A DNA stretch of 64,000 bases from Cricetomys ansorgei. Lineage: Eukaryota > Chordata > Mammalia > Rodentia > Nesomyidae. The notes below the pieces were generated by a model, which made no database searches, was not told the origin of the DNA, and saw only the letters and a program-made list of their open reading frames with translations. Each line of letters begins with the position of its first letter. The stretch's first letter is position 1. Shown piece by piece: positions 22,795 to 34,104 of this stretch. Both the position numbers and the translations under genes were made by a program. The stretch is taken from contig JAMJFZ010000199.1 of NCBI GenBank assembly GCA_026225945.1, forward strand, positions 71,926,001 through 71,990,000. The letters run 5' to 3'.

Positions 22795-23520
22795 TTTCTT
22801 TCCCGAATGCTCCTCTTGCTCATGCATTCATAGTTTTCTCTTTAAGATGACAGACAGGAGGAAGGGACAAGATAAGGCACCCGGCAGTCTGTGCTCAGTC
22901 CCATCGAGCTGCTTGTTCGCTGTCCACATGTGACAGTTCTCAGCTGTTTCTTTCAGAGGATCCCTGAGTCCGGGGAAGCTGGTATGACCTGCCCTGTGGC
23001 CTTGGCCTTACAGGGGAGGACTCACTTAGCCACCGAAGGAGGCTCTTCAGACTATAAGGACAGTGATAACCTCAGCACAATGCCTGGGATCTGAGGGTGA
23101 ATCCTATCCCAGACCCACCCTGTACTCAGAGAAGGACCCCACCAACACTGCTGGAAGCACGGCAAGGGGTAGTCTGTGAAAGGACTAAGGTGAGGCCATC
23201 GCATCCCAGTGTTATTTTGTGCCTACCTGTGACTTTCCAGCCTTCCACCCCAACAGCCACATCCACATTTACCTTGGATGGTCCATGACCTTGACCACGG
23301 TCTACACATTATGTAGTTCCTGGAAGATGCTGCTGAGCCTTACAAAGAAAGCTGGTATTGGACCACTCTAAATCCCTCACTAATGCAACCCCACGCCAGC
23401 ACTGATGTAATTATGGTTTGGTCTTTTAAAGCGCTGTACCCTGAGCACTAAGAGTCTTCTTACCAGGGGAATGAACCTGATCTCGGTCTGGCCATTATAA
23501 AAAGACTCAGAACTTTTGTT
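22795..23520. other. Intergenic, nothing recognised
   Basis: Unique sequence between the minisatellite and a B1. No exon found. Confidence 0.45.
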
Positions 23521-23524
23521 CATT

Positions 23525-23683
23525 CGTTTTTGTTTGTTTTTTGAGATATGTTTTCTCTGTTGTAGCTCTGACTGTCCTGGGACTCACTTTGTAGATCAAG
23601 CTGGCCTCAAACTCACAGAGATCTGCCTGCCTCTTCTTCCCGAGTGCTGAAATCAAAGGTGTGTGCCACCACCGCCTGGCTCG
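23525..23683 (-). mobile_element. B1 SINE, antisense
   Basis: The plus strand reads a T-rich tail, GATCAAGCTGGCCTCAAACT, ACAGAGATCTGCCTGCCTCT and GTGTGCCACCACCGCCTGGC. Confidence 0.85.
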
Positions 23684-23879
23684 GACTTAGAACTTTTAAT
23701 TGGCTTAATCAGCGTGACTATCGATGACTATCTTGCCAGGATCATTTCATTTGGATGCCCCCAGTGAGATCCCCCAGGCCATTTTGGAAATCAGCCTTGC
23801 TCCCAGACTTCCTGGCCAGGGAGAGGTTGCAGGGGAGGTGCCCCTGACAAACGTTCCAGGGCCCCTCTCTCGCTGAGTC

Positions 23880-25175
23880 TGGGAGATCTGGAGTGACTGC
23901 TGTGTTTCAAAGAAGAGTCCTTTCGACTCCCCTCGTAGGTGAGTCTGTATGATTAATTCAGTTCTGGCTCTGGTTGAGGAGACCGAGTCCAACGGAGAGC
24001 CTTCTGTATAAGAGGGATAGGCCCCAACGAGGAGTCTTTTTCTTCTTCTGGATAAGGAGATAGGCCCAAAAGAATCTGCTTGAGTTAGGAAGATCCTTTT
24101 GGGGGGAGCCCACTTCCTCGTTCCTGAAGAGAATTTCTGAGGAGAAATTCTTCCCAGTTCTCCCACACCAAGCTGGGACTCCAGTAGTGGGGGACCCTGT
24201 ATCCTGGTTCTGTCTCTCATGAGAGATATGGTTTCGGTTTTGCTTGAATGAATACTGGCCGACTGTGTGAATGATTACATGCATAACAGGCAAGTTTGAC
24301 CTGGGAGTTAGTTGCTTATTTGCTTTTTCGATTTTGTTGCTTGTCTCTATTTTGTCTCATCCTGTCTCTGATTGACTGACAGTCTGTTGGTTTTCCAGGA
24401 TCCTGCCAGTAGGTGGCACCCGCTGTATGCTGTACGTTAGCAGTTTCCTTTTTGTCTGCTAAGCCTGTCTTCCTCTTCAGGACTGGTAATTTCCAGGTCC
24501 TGGGGCCGCACCCCGAACTCCTGCAGAAGGGCTGGAGGGGGGACGGGACGGGACCACACCAGGCTGCTCAGTTCTCAGTGGGGCTCCCAGGTGATGGCTG
24601 GAGGGCTCCTGTCGCCATCCTCCACCCACCTACCCACCTCCCCTGCCGCCTTCGGAGGCCGAGGAGGACCTCTTCTCCTGGGCTCCCTTCCCTCTGTCAA
24701 CAACTCATTTCTCCCATCTTCCCCACGTCCTCCAGATTCCTCCTCCTCCCCGCAACCTCAGGCTCCTCCATCCTGTCCCAGCTCAGGCTACCCACCTAGG
24801 CACCCTGACCCCATCCCACTTCACTCACGCCCCTTCTGGATCTACGCCCCTTGTTCCCCCACCACGCCCATGGCTATCACTATGTCTTGATGGAGAGAGA
24901 TACCGTTTCCCTAACGTCCTTCACTGCCTTTGGTGAAGGCTCACCATGCCAGAGACTCAGGTCTCAGTCTCTGTTCTGTGTCACAGGAGGCACAGCTCCC
25001 TCATCCAATGGGGGTAAGGACTTAGAGGAAGGGTAAGGGTATTTCCTGATCTACTTCAATCTGTATAACTGGAAGACTCAACCTTGCCCCCTAAGTCCCA
25101 AGCTCTAATTGCCCTCCTGAAATCTGTCCTCTGTGGACCCACAGCTCAACCAGGGATGATTGCCAGAAACTGTGA
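23880..25175 (+). pseudogene. Class I (gamma-type) ERV leader and gag remnant
   Basis: A roughly 500-bp leader-like region is followed (24410-24900) by DNA that reads as proline/serine-rich peptide in several frames, as in the linker part of gammaretroviral Gag. FNLYNWKTQ (25055-25081) then resembles the start of the capsid domain. Stops and frame changes are frequent. The region breaks off at about 25180, where a minus-oriented LTR begins. Confidence 0.5.
24406..24419 (+). promoter_or_regulatory. CTCF-like motif (plus), in ERV leader-like DNA
   Basis: CCAGTAGGTGGCAC matches all 14 positions of the CTCF core consensus CCASYAGRKGGCRS. Confidence 0.5.
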
Positions 25176-25179
25176 GACC

Positions 25180-25660
25180 AAACAGGAACAACATACTGTA
25201 AATCCCAAATCCGGTCGAGAATAAGCCCACCACAATTGGGCCGAATTTTAAGCAAGCTTTAATTAAATTAACTGAATTCCGGCCAGGAAGATGGACTCTG
25301 ACCAGGTCCATTTTGAGGTACCCATGGAGTAAATCTGTCATTTCCAGAGCTCCCACAGAGTGGCACCGAGTTATGTGGCACGGGTGCTTAAAAAGGCAGA
25401 ACCCATAAGGTTAGGTGCTTCCCATCAGGTCCAATCAGTGGCAAGCATGTGTCCTGATGTACTTCCTGTCTGGGTTATCTCCCCCCTGAAAGTGACCAAG
25501 TACATCCAGTGCATTTGGAGCACAACCGGTGCAATAGGGCCAACTAAATGGGATCTAGACACTCCCCACCCAACAATCCAAGAGGTTGTGTCCTTGGGCA
25601 AGGGAGATTCAGATTATCTCACCTCCAGGAAGTTATGTCCTTGATCCATAGATGTCTTAG
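25180..25660 (-). mobile_element. ERV LTR, family B (minus orientation)
   Basis: The reverse complement matches 30775-31115 over at least 350 bp. Shared blocks include GTGCTCCAAATGCAC, ACCCAGACAGGAAGTAC, CTGCCTTTTTAAGCA, TTAATTTAATTAAAGCTTGC and CTTATTCTCGACC. The AATTAAA suits a poly(A) signal between R and U5. It interrupts the gag-like remnant. Exact ends are not resolved. Confidence 0.65.
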
Positions 25661-25859
25661 GCAGAGTAACTTTTGCCCTTACAATGCCTTACCCGACACC
25701 AGCACGGGAACAATATGCCTTGCTAGTTAAGGTTTCTATTTGTAGTTAGGAATACGTTCCTGTTTCTTAGATCTGGTGTAACCTACAAAACGTTTCTCAA
25801 CCTACGCTAAATGTTTGAACCCATTCACATGACGTACATACCCTTGTCTTTGTTCTTTC

Positions 25860-26100
25860 TCTTTCGTTGTATCTTTCTAACAATGTCTAACAGCCAACTA
25901 CCTCATCCCTGTAAGCACTTCTCTCCCATAAAAGGGATCTCAAGAGTCCAGCGGGGGCTGCTCTCTAAAATCCTGAATTAAGGAGAGACAGCAGGCTGGC
26001 TGGTCCGAGGTACACCCCTAAATAAAGCTTGCTTTAATCAGACAACCGTGGCTTTGGTCTTTCTCCTTGCAATTATCAGAATCACACAACTCTTGACTCT
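25860..26100 (+). mobile_element. LTR-like R-U5 region with TATA and poly(A) signals
   Basis: CCCATAAAAGGGATCTC is TATA-like, and CCTAAATAAAGCTTGC, about 90 bp later, is a poly(A) signal. A U5-like stretch follows (TTTCTCCTTGCAATTATCAG). This is the typical promoter and poly(A) spacing of a gamma-type LTR. Boundaries are uncertain. Confidence 0.5.
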
Positions 26101-26510
26101 TTTTACTTCAGAAAAAGGGAACGCATTGGAGACAAGGAAGGCGATTTTGGCCTCAGCCCCCGGTATGGATGCTGAAAAGCTACTCTTTTGAGGCAGCTTT
26201 CTCATCCAAGCTCTGTAAACAGGGCCCCAAGACGTACACACGTTTCCAGGCTCTGGACTCTTTTCACTGGTACCTTAGGACTAAAATTCAGGTGCAGCTC
26301 AAACCTACCCATTTGTCTGAGACTGCCGAGACTCTGGGGCATATCTCGAGCGATTACAAGAAACGTTCAGAATTTACACCTCTTTTGGTCCACTGGCTCC
26401 AGAAAACACTAGGGTATTAAATTTGGCTTTTGTTACTCAGTCAGCTCTGGACGTCCAGAAGCAAAACAAAACAAAACCCAAAACTCCAAAAGCTAAAGAA
26501 AGGCCTTTGC

Positions 26511-26970
26511 TGTAGCAGAAAGTTACTAAGCCTGTGTACTTGGCTTAACCATTAGATATGAAGAAATTGTTTTTAGACTTGCTTGAAGAAATGCATGTTA
26601 ATCCATTCTTGTTTTCTGTGATTGGTGGAGCTATTTTTGAGAGGCTTGCAGCCCCCATGTAAAACCCCGTCACAAGACATTGCTGGCACGCCTGGACATC
26701 TTGCTCTGTTGATCATTGGGAACAGTGTCTGATAGAGGGACTGTGGTTTTACGTGGGTTGTATTGATCCTTAAAGCAGCACCTCAGTTAAAGGTTTGGTG
26801 CGTGCAACTTTGCCCTGACCTAAACTGGTTTCTGTGTAGCTATCAATAAATACACTTTGGAGACACAGTGCTTGCTTGTCTTTTAAAGTCTCTGTCTCCG
26901 TGTCCTTCTTCTCGAAGCTTAGCATCCTGAGGCTGCTCTCTTGATTTGATCGTCTCCGTGATACATAACA
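26511..26970 (+). mobile_element. ERV LTR, family C, copy 1
   Basis: Starts TGTAGCAGAAAG and contains a CAATAAATACAC poly(A) signal. It shares about 400 bp with 40242-40655: CTTGGCTTAACCATTAGATA versus TCTGGCTTAATCATTAGATA, then the GTGATTGATGGAG block, then the AATAAA zone. Plus orientation. Confidence 0.65.
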
Positions 26971-27174
26971 CTGAGACTTTGTAGGGATGAATATCTGTCA
27001 GTTCATCAAAGTAGCCCGCAAAGTCTGCAATAACCGAGATGCTAAAGGCAGAGGCAAGCTGCTGTGGCCGCAGAGGGGCCGCACAGACAGGCAAGATTAT
27101 GCTGCCTGCTTTTAGTCAACTCAGTCTGAGCTCCCTACTGTTCATACTGCTCATGTCCAATGGAGAAAGCCTCC

Positions 27175-27177
<3 letters not shown>

Positions 27178-27222
<45 letters not shown>
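27178..27222 (+). repeat. (CA)n microsatellite inside the class I ERV
   Basis: About 22 pure CA units. Confidence 0.95.
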
Positions 27223-27224
<2 letters not shown>

Positions 27225-27289
27225 GGTGCCAGTTACCAATAAAAAATATGCCAGTCCAGGGAGCCACAGGCACCATCAAGGACAGTCAC

Positions 27290-29480
27290 CTCACACCTAA
27301 GAGAATAGTCATCCTGGGCCACAAACAGGTGACTCATTCCGTGGTGGTCCCAGACTGCCCTTTCCCCCTTGTGGGAAGAGATTATCTTTGAAAATTAGGG
27401 ACCACCATCACCTTTACTCCTCAAGAGGCTAAAATTTCCTTTGCACCTGCCTACCAACTCAGCTGAAATGCCCCTCTGAAGAGTATCTTTTAGCTCCTCA
27501 AGACTCCACAATAGAATCAAATCGAGACCCAGGGATCCTGCTTTTTCTAAGGTATGGGCTGAAACAAAGCCTCTGGGCTCGGCCGCAGAGGTAAGTCTCT
27601 TAGCGACAGCCACACCAATAAGGGTCTGGCATTATCCAGGAACCAAAGGCTAGACTAGGAATTGCTCCCTATATCAAGAGGCTGTTAGAAGCTAACATCT
27701 TACCCCTTGCTAGTCACCTTGGAATCTACCTTTCCTGCCTGTCCATCAACCAGAGACCTCAGGTTACTGGCCAGTCCAGTATTTCCGGGAAGTAATTAAA
27801 TGGACTGAAATCATTCATCCTACTGTGCTGAATCTATATACTTTGCTCAGCCTCCTCCCATCAGACCACCATATGTACACAGTCCTAGACCCGAAGAGCA
27901 CTTTCTTCATCTCCCTGGTGCCAGTTAGCCCATATTTGCCTTTGAATGAACTGATCCAATATCCAATGAGACTAGCCAGCGAACCTGGACACAACTACCC
28001 CAAAGGCTCAAAATCCCCCTACACTCTTTGGGGAGACATTAAAAAAGACAGGATTCAGGGTGTCGCACCCTAATGCAACTCTGCTCCAGTATGCAGATGA
28101 TCTATTGGCAGCAGCTGCCGTGCCAACTGTTTGAAAGACACGAAAGACTTGCTCCAGACATTGAGATATCGTGTCTCCGAGAAAAAGGCTCAGCTCTTCC
28201 AAACAGAAGTCTCCTGACTGAGATACAAGCTCACTCAAGGTAATAAATAAATACAAATAGATAGACTGATTGATTAATTAGTTAATTAATTAATACCTCT
28301 CAGCACTGTGTGGAAGCAAAGCCATCCTCCAGATCTCTGACCTCCGAACCAAGAAGCAGGTAGACTTCCTGGCAGAATAGTGAGGGCTCTGGATTTCTGG
28401 GTTTGCTAAAAACATCCCAGTGGCTGCCTTTATTCTGCCCCTACAGGAGACCAGCCTTTACAGTGAACTGAAACAGAGAAAAGTGCTTTCTGAGAACCCA
28501 AGCGAGCTCTGACCTGAGCCCCAGCTTTGGCCCGGATATCATTAAACTATTCCATCTCTTCATCCATGGGACTCAGGACATTACAAAGGGTGTTTTGACT
28601 CAGACCATGGGCCTTGGTGGAGGTCTGTACCATATCTGTCCACGCATCTGGGCCCGGTGGCCTCTGGTTGGTCATTCTGTTTGCATGCCAAAGCCACAAC
28701 TGCTATACTGTAAGGGAAGCTGGCGAGCTCTCCCTGGACCTGAGTTTAATGGCTCCCCAGGCTGTAAAACCCCTCTTAAAGAGGGGCAAATGGCCAATGG
28801 ATGTCAAATGCCCACACCACTCAATATCAGAGTCTGTTTGTTTCTTGATCAGCCCAGTCTCACTTTTGCTGCTGTACAGAGTCTCAGCCCTGCAACATTG
28901 ATGCGGATGAGAACCCTGAGGACCCCTGTGACTGTGAGGACTCGCTGGGCATTTCTCAGGCCGGCTGCCCAGATCTCCAGGACACTCCCCTGCCTGAGGC
29001 AGAGGCTGATCTCTTTACCAATGAAGCAGCCTGGTCAATGGAGTCAGAAAGGCCGGAGCAGCAGTAACTATCCAATGGGCAAACGGGCCACCACATGATA
29101 CAGGCCTCGCCACAGGGAACATCGGTGCAGAAGCAGAGCTGACTGTTCCCAATAATGCCCATGCCAGGATTCATAAGGAGACAGGCCTATTGACTGGGTG
29201 TGTGTGTAGGGGGAACCTGTTAAAAACTAAGAGAAAATCTTTGCTCTCCTTGAAGTCTAGCTCCCCAAGGAGGTGGCTGTTATCCATTTCAGGGGGCACC
29301 CAACAGCCAACACACCCAAAGCCCAAGGAAATCAGAAGGCAGATCCGGCAGCCCAACAAGCATCAGAGACAGATGTCTGTGGAGCCCCCTGTGGCCTTGC
29401 CCGTTGCTTTTCCTGATCCACAGCTCCCTCCCTGGCCCACATATTCCTAGGAAGAGAACAAGGCTCACTCCCAGGATGCA
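27290..29480 (+). pseudogene. Class I (gamma-type) ERV pol remnant: protease end, RT, RNase H
   Basis: On the plus strand, CPFPLVGRD near 27355 resembles the protease C-terminus. YTVLDPKSTFF near 27879 matches the RT region around the first catalytic Asp. LQYADDLL has its YADD box at 28090-28101, and TKKQVDFLAE near 28350 resembles the RT connection. ADLFTNEAAW near 29010 resembles the start of RNase H. The order and spacing fit a gammaretroviral pol, but stops and frameshifts are numerous and an AT-rich insertion lies at 28240-28295. An inactive fossil. Confidence 0.7.
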
Positions 29481-29684
29481 AAACAGGATCCATCTGGATG
29501 GTGAATTTTGCCAAACTCAAGAATTACCCTTCTTGCAGCCTTCGGACACCTTTTGGTGTACTCATCCAGGGCCACCAGACTGACTGAGTTCTTATCTTTT
29601 AGCTACTCAATTCTGCATCTCCAAGAGATGGCTGCCCAGGCTGCCTCTCAATGTTTTTCTCCTGTGCATATACATACATATTAC

Positions 29685-30535
29685 ACACATATGTATGTAT
29701 GTATGTATGTATTGGTTTTTGCCTACATATATGTCTGTACACCATACATGTTCAGTACCCACAGAGGCCAGAAGAGGGCCCTGGGTCCCCTGGAGCTGTA
29801 ATTACATATGGATGTGTAAGCGAAGGCACAGTAAAGAAACCACTGAGAAGGCAGCTGCATGATTAGGGAGAAGGCTTTTATTGTAGGTGGGAGAGAGAGG
29901 CGTCTGTTAGAGTTCAGAGCAGAGAGGAAAAGAATCAGACTGGACATGGCCAGGGCTAGCTCTGAGAGAAGGGAGAATAGCAGGGGTGGGGAAGGGGTTG
30001 GGTGGGGAGAGGTGGGTGAGGAGAGGTGGGTGGGTGGGTGGGGAGACCTTGCCATTATGTAGAGAATGGATGGTATCTGAGAGGAGGGAAGTCTGTGAAC
30101 TGCAGCAGCCTGGGAGCCAGCACAGTGGAGGGGAGTGGGGGAGGTGAGAATGACCAGGCAGGAGGCTGTACCTGTGAACAGGCACTGAGGGAGCTGGAGG
30201 CCAGCATGGACCTTGATATGCAGCCACTGGTATAAGTCAACGGAGAGCCATACGTTCCTTCTGCCAGAGGGAAGATGATGGGAATGACTCCTTTTGGCAG
30301 ACAGAAATCCTTTTCACAGATTCCTGAGGAACTCTGACTGTAGGCTTTTAGCAGTCCTTCTATAGCCCAGCATGAGCTGAGCTGAGCTGAGCTGAGACTG
30401 TCAGTTCTGGACATATGCACTGCCCTTTGGAGAGACCTAACAGTTGTTAGCTGCCACATGGGTATTGGGAATTGAACCTAGATCCTCTGAGAGAGCAGCC
30501 AGTGTTTCTAATGACTGAGCCATCTCTCCAGCCCT
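29685..30535 (-). mobile_element. B2 SINE split by an LTR
   Basis: The B2 tail and body lie at 29685-29815 (CAGAGGCCAGAAGAGGGCCC). The rest of the head lies at 30433-30535 (GCCACATGGGTATTGGGAATTG to GAGCCATCTCTCCAGCCC). The order and orientation show one B2 interrupted by the LTR between them. Confidence 0.7.
29816..30432 (-). mobile_element. ERV LTR, family E, inserted into a B2 SINE
   Basis: On the minus strand the element starts TGTTAGGTCTCTCC and ends TTCGCTTACACA, with a poly(A) signal in CTACAATAAAAGCC near 29880. It lies between the two halves of an antisense B2. It contains a GGTGGGTGGGTGGG-type G-rich run (30005-30045) and a (TGAGC)n run (30371-30393). Confidence 0.6.
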
Positions 30536-30774
30536 TGCATCAGGGTTTTAAAGGACCTTGAGTTTTGAGAAACTGGAAGAAATACTCATATTAAGTAATA
30601 ATATAAGAGCAAAAGTTATGCTTTAAATTTTAATTATGGTGTCTAAGAGAGCTATAAAACAAGAACAGATAATTTCCTGGAGTGCTAGGTGGAGGCTGTT
30701 CAGAGAGATACAGAAAGATATAAAATCTTCTGATCCCCATTTACCCAAGGACAGATAACCTCCTGGAATGTTCA

Positions 30775-31130
30775 GTGGGACACTGTAGACTCCATTTGGT
30801 TAATCCAACTCACCAAGTGTGCTCCAAATGCACCAGAGCACTGTAGGTGGGAGACAACCCAGACAGGAAGTACGTCAGGATCGATGCTTGCCCCTGGTTG
30901 GACCTGGTGGGAAGTACGTAGCCTTGTGGGTACTGCCTTTTTAAGCATCTGTTCCACATGACTCAACTCCATTTCTTGGGAATCTCGGAGTGGAGAAACT
31001 CTGAATGGTCCTGGTCAGAGTCCATAAGGCTGATATTTAATTAATTTAATTAAAGCTTGCCTAAATTTGGCTTAAATTGTGGTGACGGTCTTATTCTCGA
31101 CCCGTGGGATTTACACTACAAGTCAAAACA
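30775..31130 (+). mobile_element. ERV LTR, family B (plus orientation)
   Basis: Homologous to the reverse complement of 25200-25560, with the same TTTTTAAGCA TATA-like and AATTAAAGCTTGC poly(A)-like blocks. The two copies face in opposite directions, so they are not the LTR pair of one provirus. Confidence 0.65.
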
Positions 31131-31339
31131 TTTTAATCACACTCGAGCATAGGTCTCCTGCAGAGCATTTAGCTTTGCAGGTCATACTTTATAGCATCTA
31201 GCCTGACAAAGGCTGGGAGAAACTTGTACCCCAGTGTGTGGTATTTGTAATAATTCTTTATACGTGTGGATGGAGTTTAGATGTGTGGATGCTGGAGAGT
31301 TTTAGCAAAGATTTATTTCTTAAATGGTAGGGGGAGGGG

Positions 31340-34101
31340 TAGTAGTACACCTACTGTGTCATACCATAGGAGCAAAACCTGCAAGGCTTCAGCAGAGGGA
31401 ACCACCATCCTGGCCAGCACCATCCTGGACAGTGGAGCCCCGAACATCTGAGCTCAGGTGGTTTCATTTACTCCAAACTTCTCAGGTGCAGATCATAAGC
31501 AATCAAACATCCCCCACAGAAATCCAACACCTGCAGACAATACAATCCACCAAGACCTATGCATTCTGTTTTCCAGCAGTGCACAAAACAATATTTTAAA
31601 CACAACTAAAAATAAATTTCTACAACAATTCCCCTTTTCTGTATAAAAAAGATCGCTTTATCTTTACACCATTTAACACTACACCAACAAAACCATTTAC
31701 AAGAGGAACAATTATGAGGTTTCTAATGCACAGGACCAAATGAAACCAAACATCTATCAAGCTTTTTACAATGTCTTTGGACAACAGAAAAATATTATCA
31801 ATGTCCAATTATCTGGAACTCACTCACGATCTTCTGGGCTCCTCTAAAGAGTTTAGGTCACTTCTCTGCCCTCTGCAGCACATACAACTTGTGTGCTCCA
31901 CTCCACTGCTGCTGCTGCTCTTGGTGCTCATCACATGGTACTGGCATCTTTAGAATGCGGGGGTCTTCTGCCACAATTGGGCTGCACCTTCACCAATAGC
32001 CTCTCATAGGCTCTCTTCATGGTGCCAAGCCTCAACTTCTTTCCATAACCCCTTCAATCTGGGCCTTCATCTGCCACTGAAGCTGCACCTTCACCAATGG
32101 CCTCTCCTGACCTCTCACAGTGCCAAGCCTCAGCCACTCCCCAGTGACCTCCTCATGCCTTCAAAACTAGCACTACCTGGGTGACTCTTACAGTACCAAA
32201 TTCAGCTACCACCACACAATACAACCTTGGCCAGTTCTGGAAGACAGCTTCTATGTGCTGACCCAGAGGAAACACTTTCCAGATTTTAAGTTAGAGTCTG
32301 GTTTACACGAAAAACAACTGGTAACCTTGTCTGCAGGAAGAATTCCCTCATGGGATGGAGTTCTCATCACCACAGCAGATGTGTCTTGTCAGGACTGCCT
32401 CACCTCACCACTATCAGGACATTATTTACAGAAAATAAGACAAAACAAAACAAAACAAAACAGACTTCATTCTTTTTCGTTCTTCCTTGTATCCACATTG
32501 GATTAGCTAGCATGATGTCAGTGCCCCACATTGGTAAGCCATTTATAGTACTACACCTACAAGGTGGCTCACCAAGGATGACAAGGAGGCATTTTCATAG
32601 GTACAAACTCTGCCAGACCTCAGCAGAGAGAACCACCATCCTGGCTAGCACCATACTGGACAGTGGAACCCTGAGTCTCTGAGCTCGGGTGTTTCTATTG
32701 ATACCTAAGCTCCCCAGGTGTTCTACTGATAGCACATGCAGACTGTACGTAATCAAACATCCCCCACAGAAATTCAACACCTGCAGACAATACAAACCAC
32801 CAAGCAAACCCTCACCCAACAGTGCACAAAACAATTATTTTATACAAACTAAAAATAAACAACTATAACATTTCCCTTTTTCTTTTAAAGCCAATAATAA
32901 AAAAAAATTGCTTTATCTCTACAAGACAATTTAACACTACACCGGCAAAACCATTTACAAGAGGAACAATTATGAGGCTTCCAATGCACATGACCAAATG
33001 ATACCAAACATCTATCAAAGCTTTTCACAATATCTTTGGAGAACAGAAAAACAATATCAATGTCCAATTATTTGGAATTCCCTCACAATCTTCTGGACTC
33101 CTCCAAAGGGCTTGGACCACTTCTCTGGCTCAGCCCTCTACAACACACACAGCTTGTCCTCCAGGCTCTGGATGACTCCACTCCAATGCTGCTGCTGTTC
33201 CTGGTGGTCGTCCCATGGTACTGACATCTCCAAAATGCTGGGGTCTTCTACTGCATCTGAGATGCACTTTCACCAATAGCCTCTCCTGGGCTCTCTTCCT
33301 GTGCCAAACCTCAACTTCTTTGCATGATCTCTTCAATCTGGGCATTCAATTGCTACTGAGGCTGCACTTTTATCAATGGCCTCTCCTGGCCTCTCATAGT
33401 GCCAAGCCTCAGCTGATCTCCAATGGCCCCTTCATGCCTTCAAAACCAGTTATCACCTGGGTGACTCTTACAGTACCAAGTTTGGCTACCAGCACAAGAT
33501 ATATCCTTGGCCAGTTCTGGAAGACAGTTTTCTGTGCTGACCCTGAGGAAACACTTTCCAGATCTTAAGATAGAGTCTGGTTTGCAGGAAAAATAACTGG
33601 TCACCTTGTCTGTAGGAAGGGTTCCCTCGCTGAGTGGAGTTCTCATCATCATCACCAGTATCTGGACAGGTTTGGAGTAAACAAAAAAACAGACTCTGGA
33701 GTCTCTTTCTCACTCTTCCTTGACTCTGTGTTGGATGTGGCTGGTATGTTACATGTTACAGATCCATTTACAGGTACCATTTATAGTAGTTAGCCATTGT
33801 GTGGGCTCAGTAACGATGACAAGGTGGCATATTCATTGGTACAAATGCTTCCAGACCTCAGCAGAGGGAACCACCATCCTGGTCAGCACCATACTGGACA
33901 GTGGAACCCTGAGCATCTCAGCTCAGGTGTTTTTATTGATCCAGAACTCCTCGGTGTTCTACTGAAAGCACGTGCAGATCATTATCAATCTATGTCCCCA
34001 ACACTTGCTGGCAATAAAAAATGTGAAGGCCTAGGCAGCTCCTCACCCAACAGTACGCAAAACATTATTTTATACATAACTAAAAATAAACTTCCACAAC
34101 A
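31340..34101 (-). mobile_element. Tandem ERVK-like array: LTR-internal-LTR-internal-LTR, family A
   Basis: Three LTRs in the same (minus) orientation, 33782-34101, 32545-32870 and 31340-31627, alternate with two homologous internal segments (32871-33781 and 31628-32544). Each segment ends at a polypurine tract directly before the next LTR: AGAAAAGGGGAA near 31643-31628 and AAAAAGGGAAA near 32881-32871. Just inside the middle LTR, TGGCTTACCAATGTGGGGCA (32543-32524, minus) resembles a lysine-tRNA primer-binding site. The internal segments match each other and 8373-9160. Reading frames are broken, and no protease or polymerase region is present. The shared middle LTR suggests unequal recombination between LTRs or nested duplication. 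Confidence 0.75.
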
Positions 34102-34104
34102 GCT

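Noticed and set aside
21999..22850. 283-codon frame rich in Cys, Val and Tyr
   Set aside because: Produced by a 27-bp GT-rich minisatellite whose period is a multiple of three. Several frames on both strands are open for the same reason.
23747..24293. 157-codon and 111-codon minus-strand frames
   Set aside because: They lie antisense to the class I ERV leader and gag-like remnant, so they are probably chance frames.
27290..29480. Functional retroviral polymerase
   Set aside because: Motifs are in the right order but stops, frameshifts and an AT-rich insertion break every frame. Treated as a fossil only.
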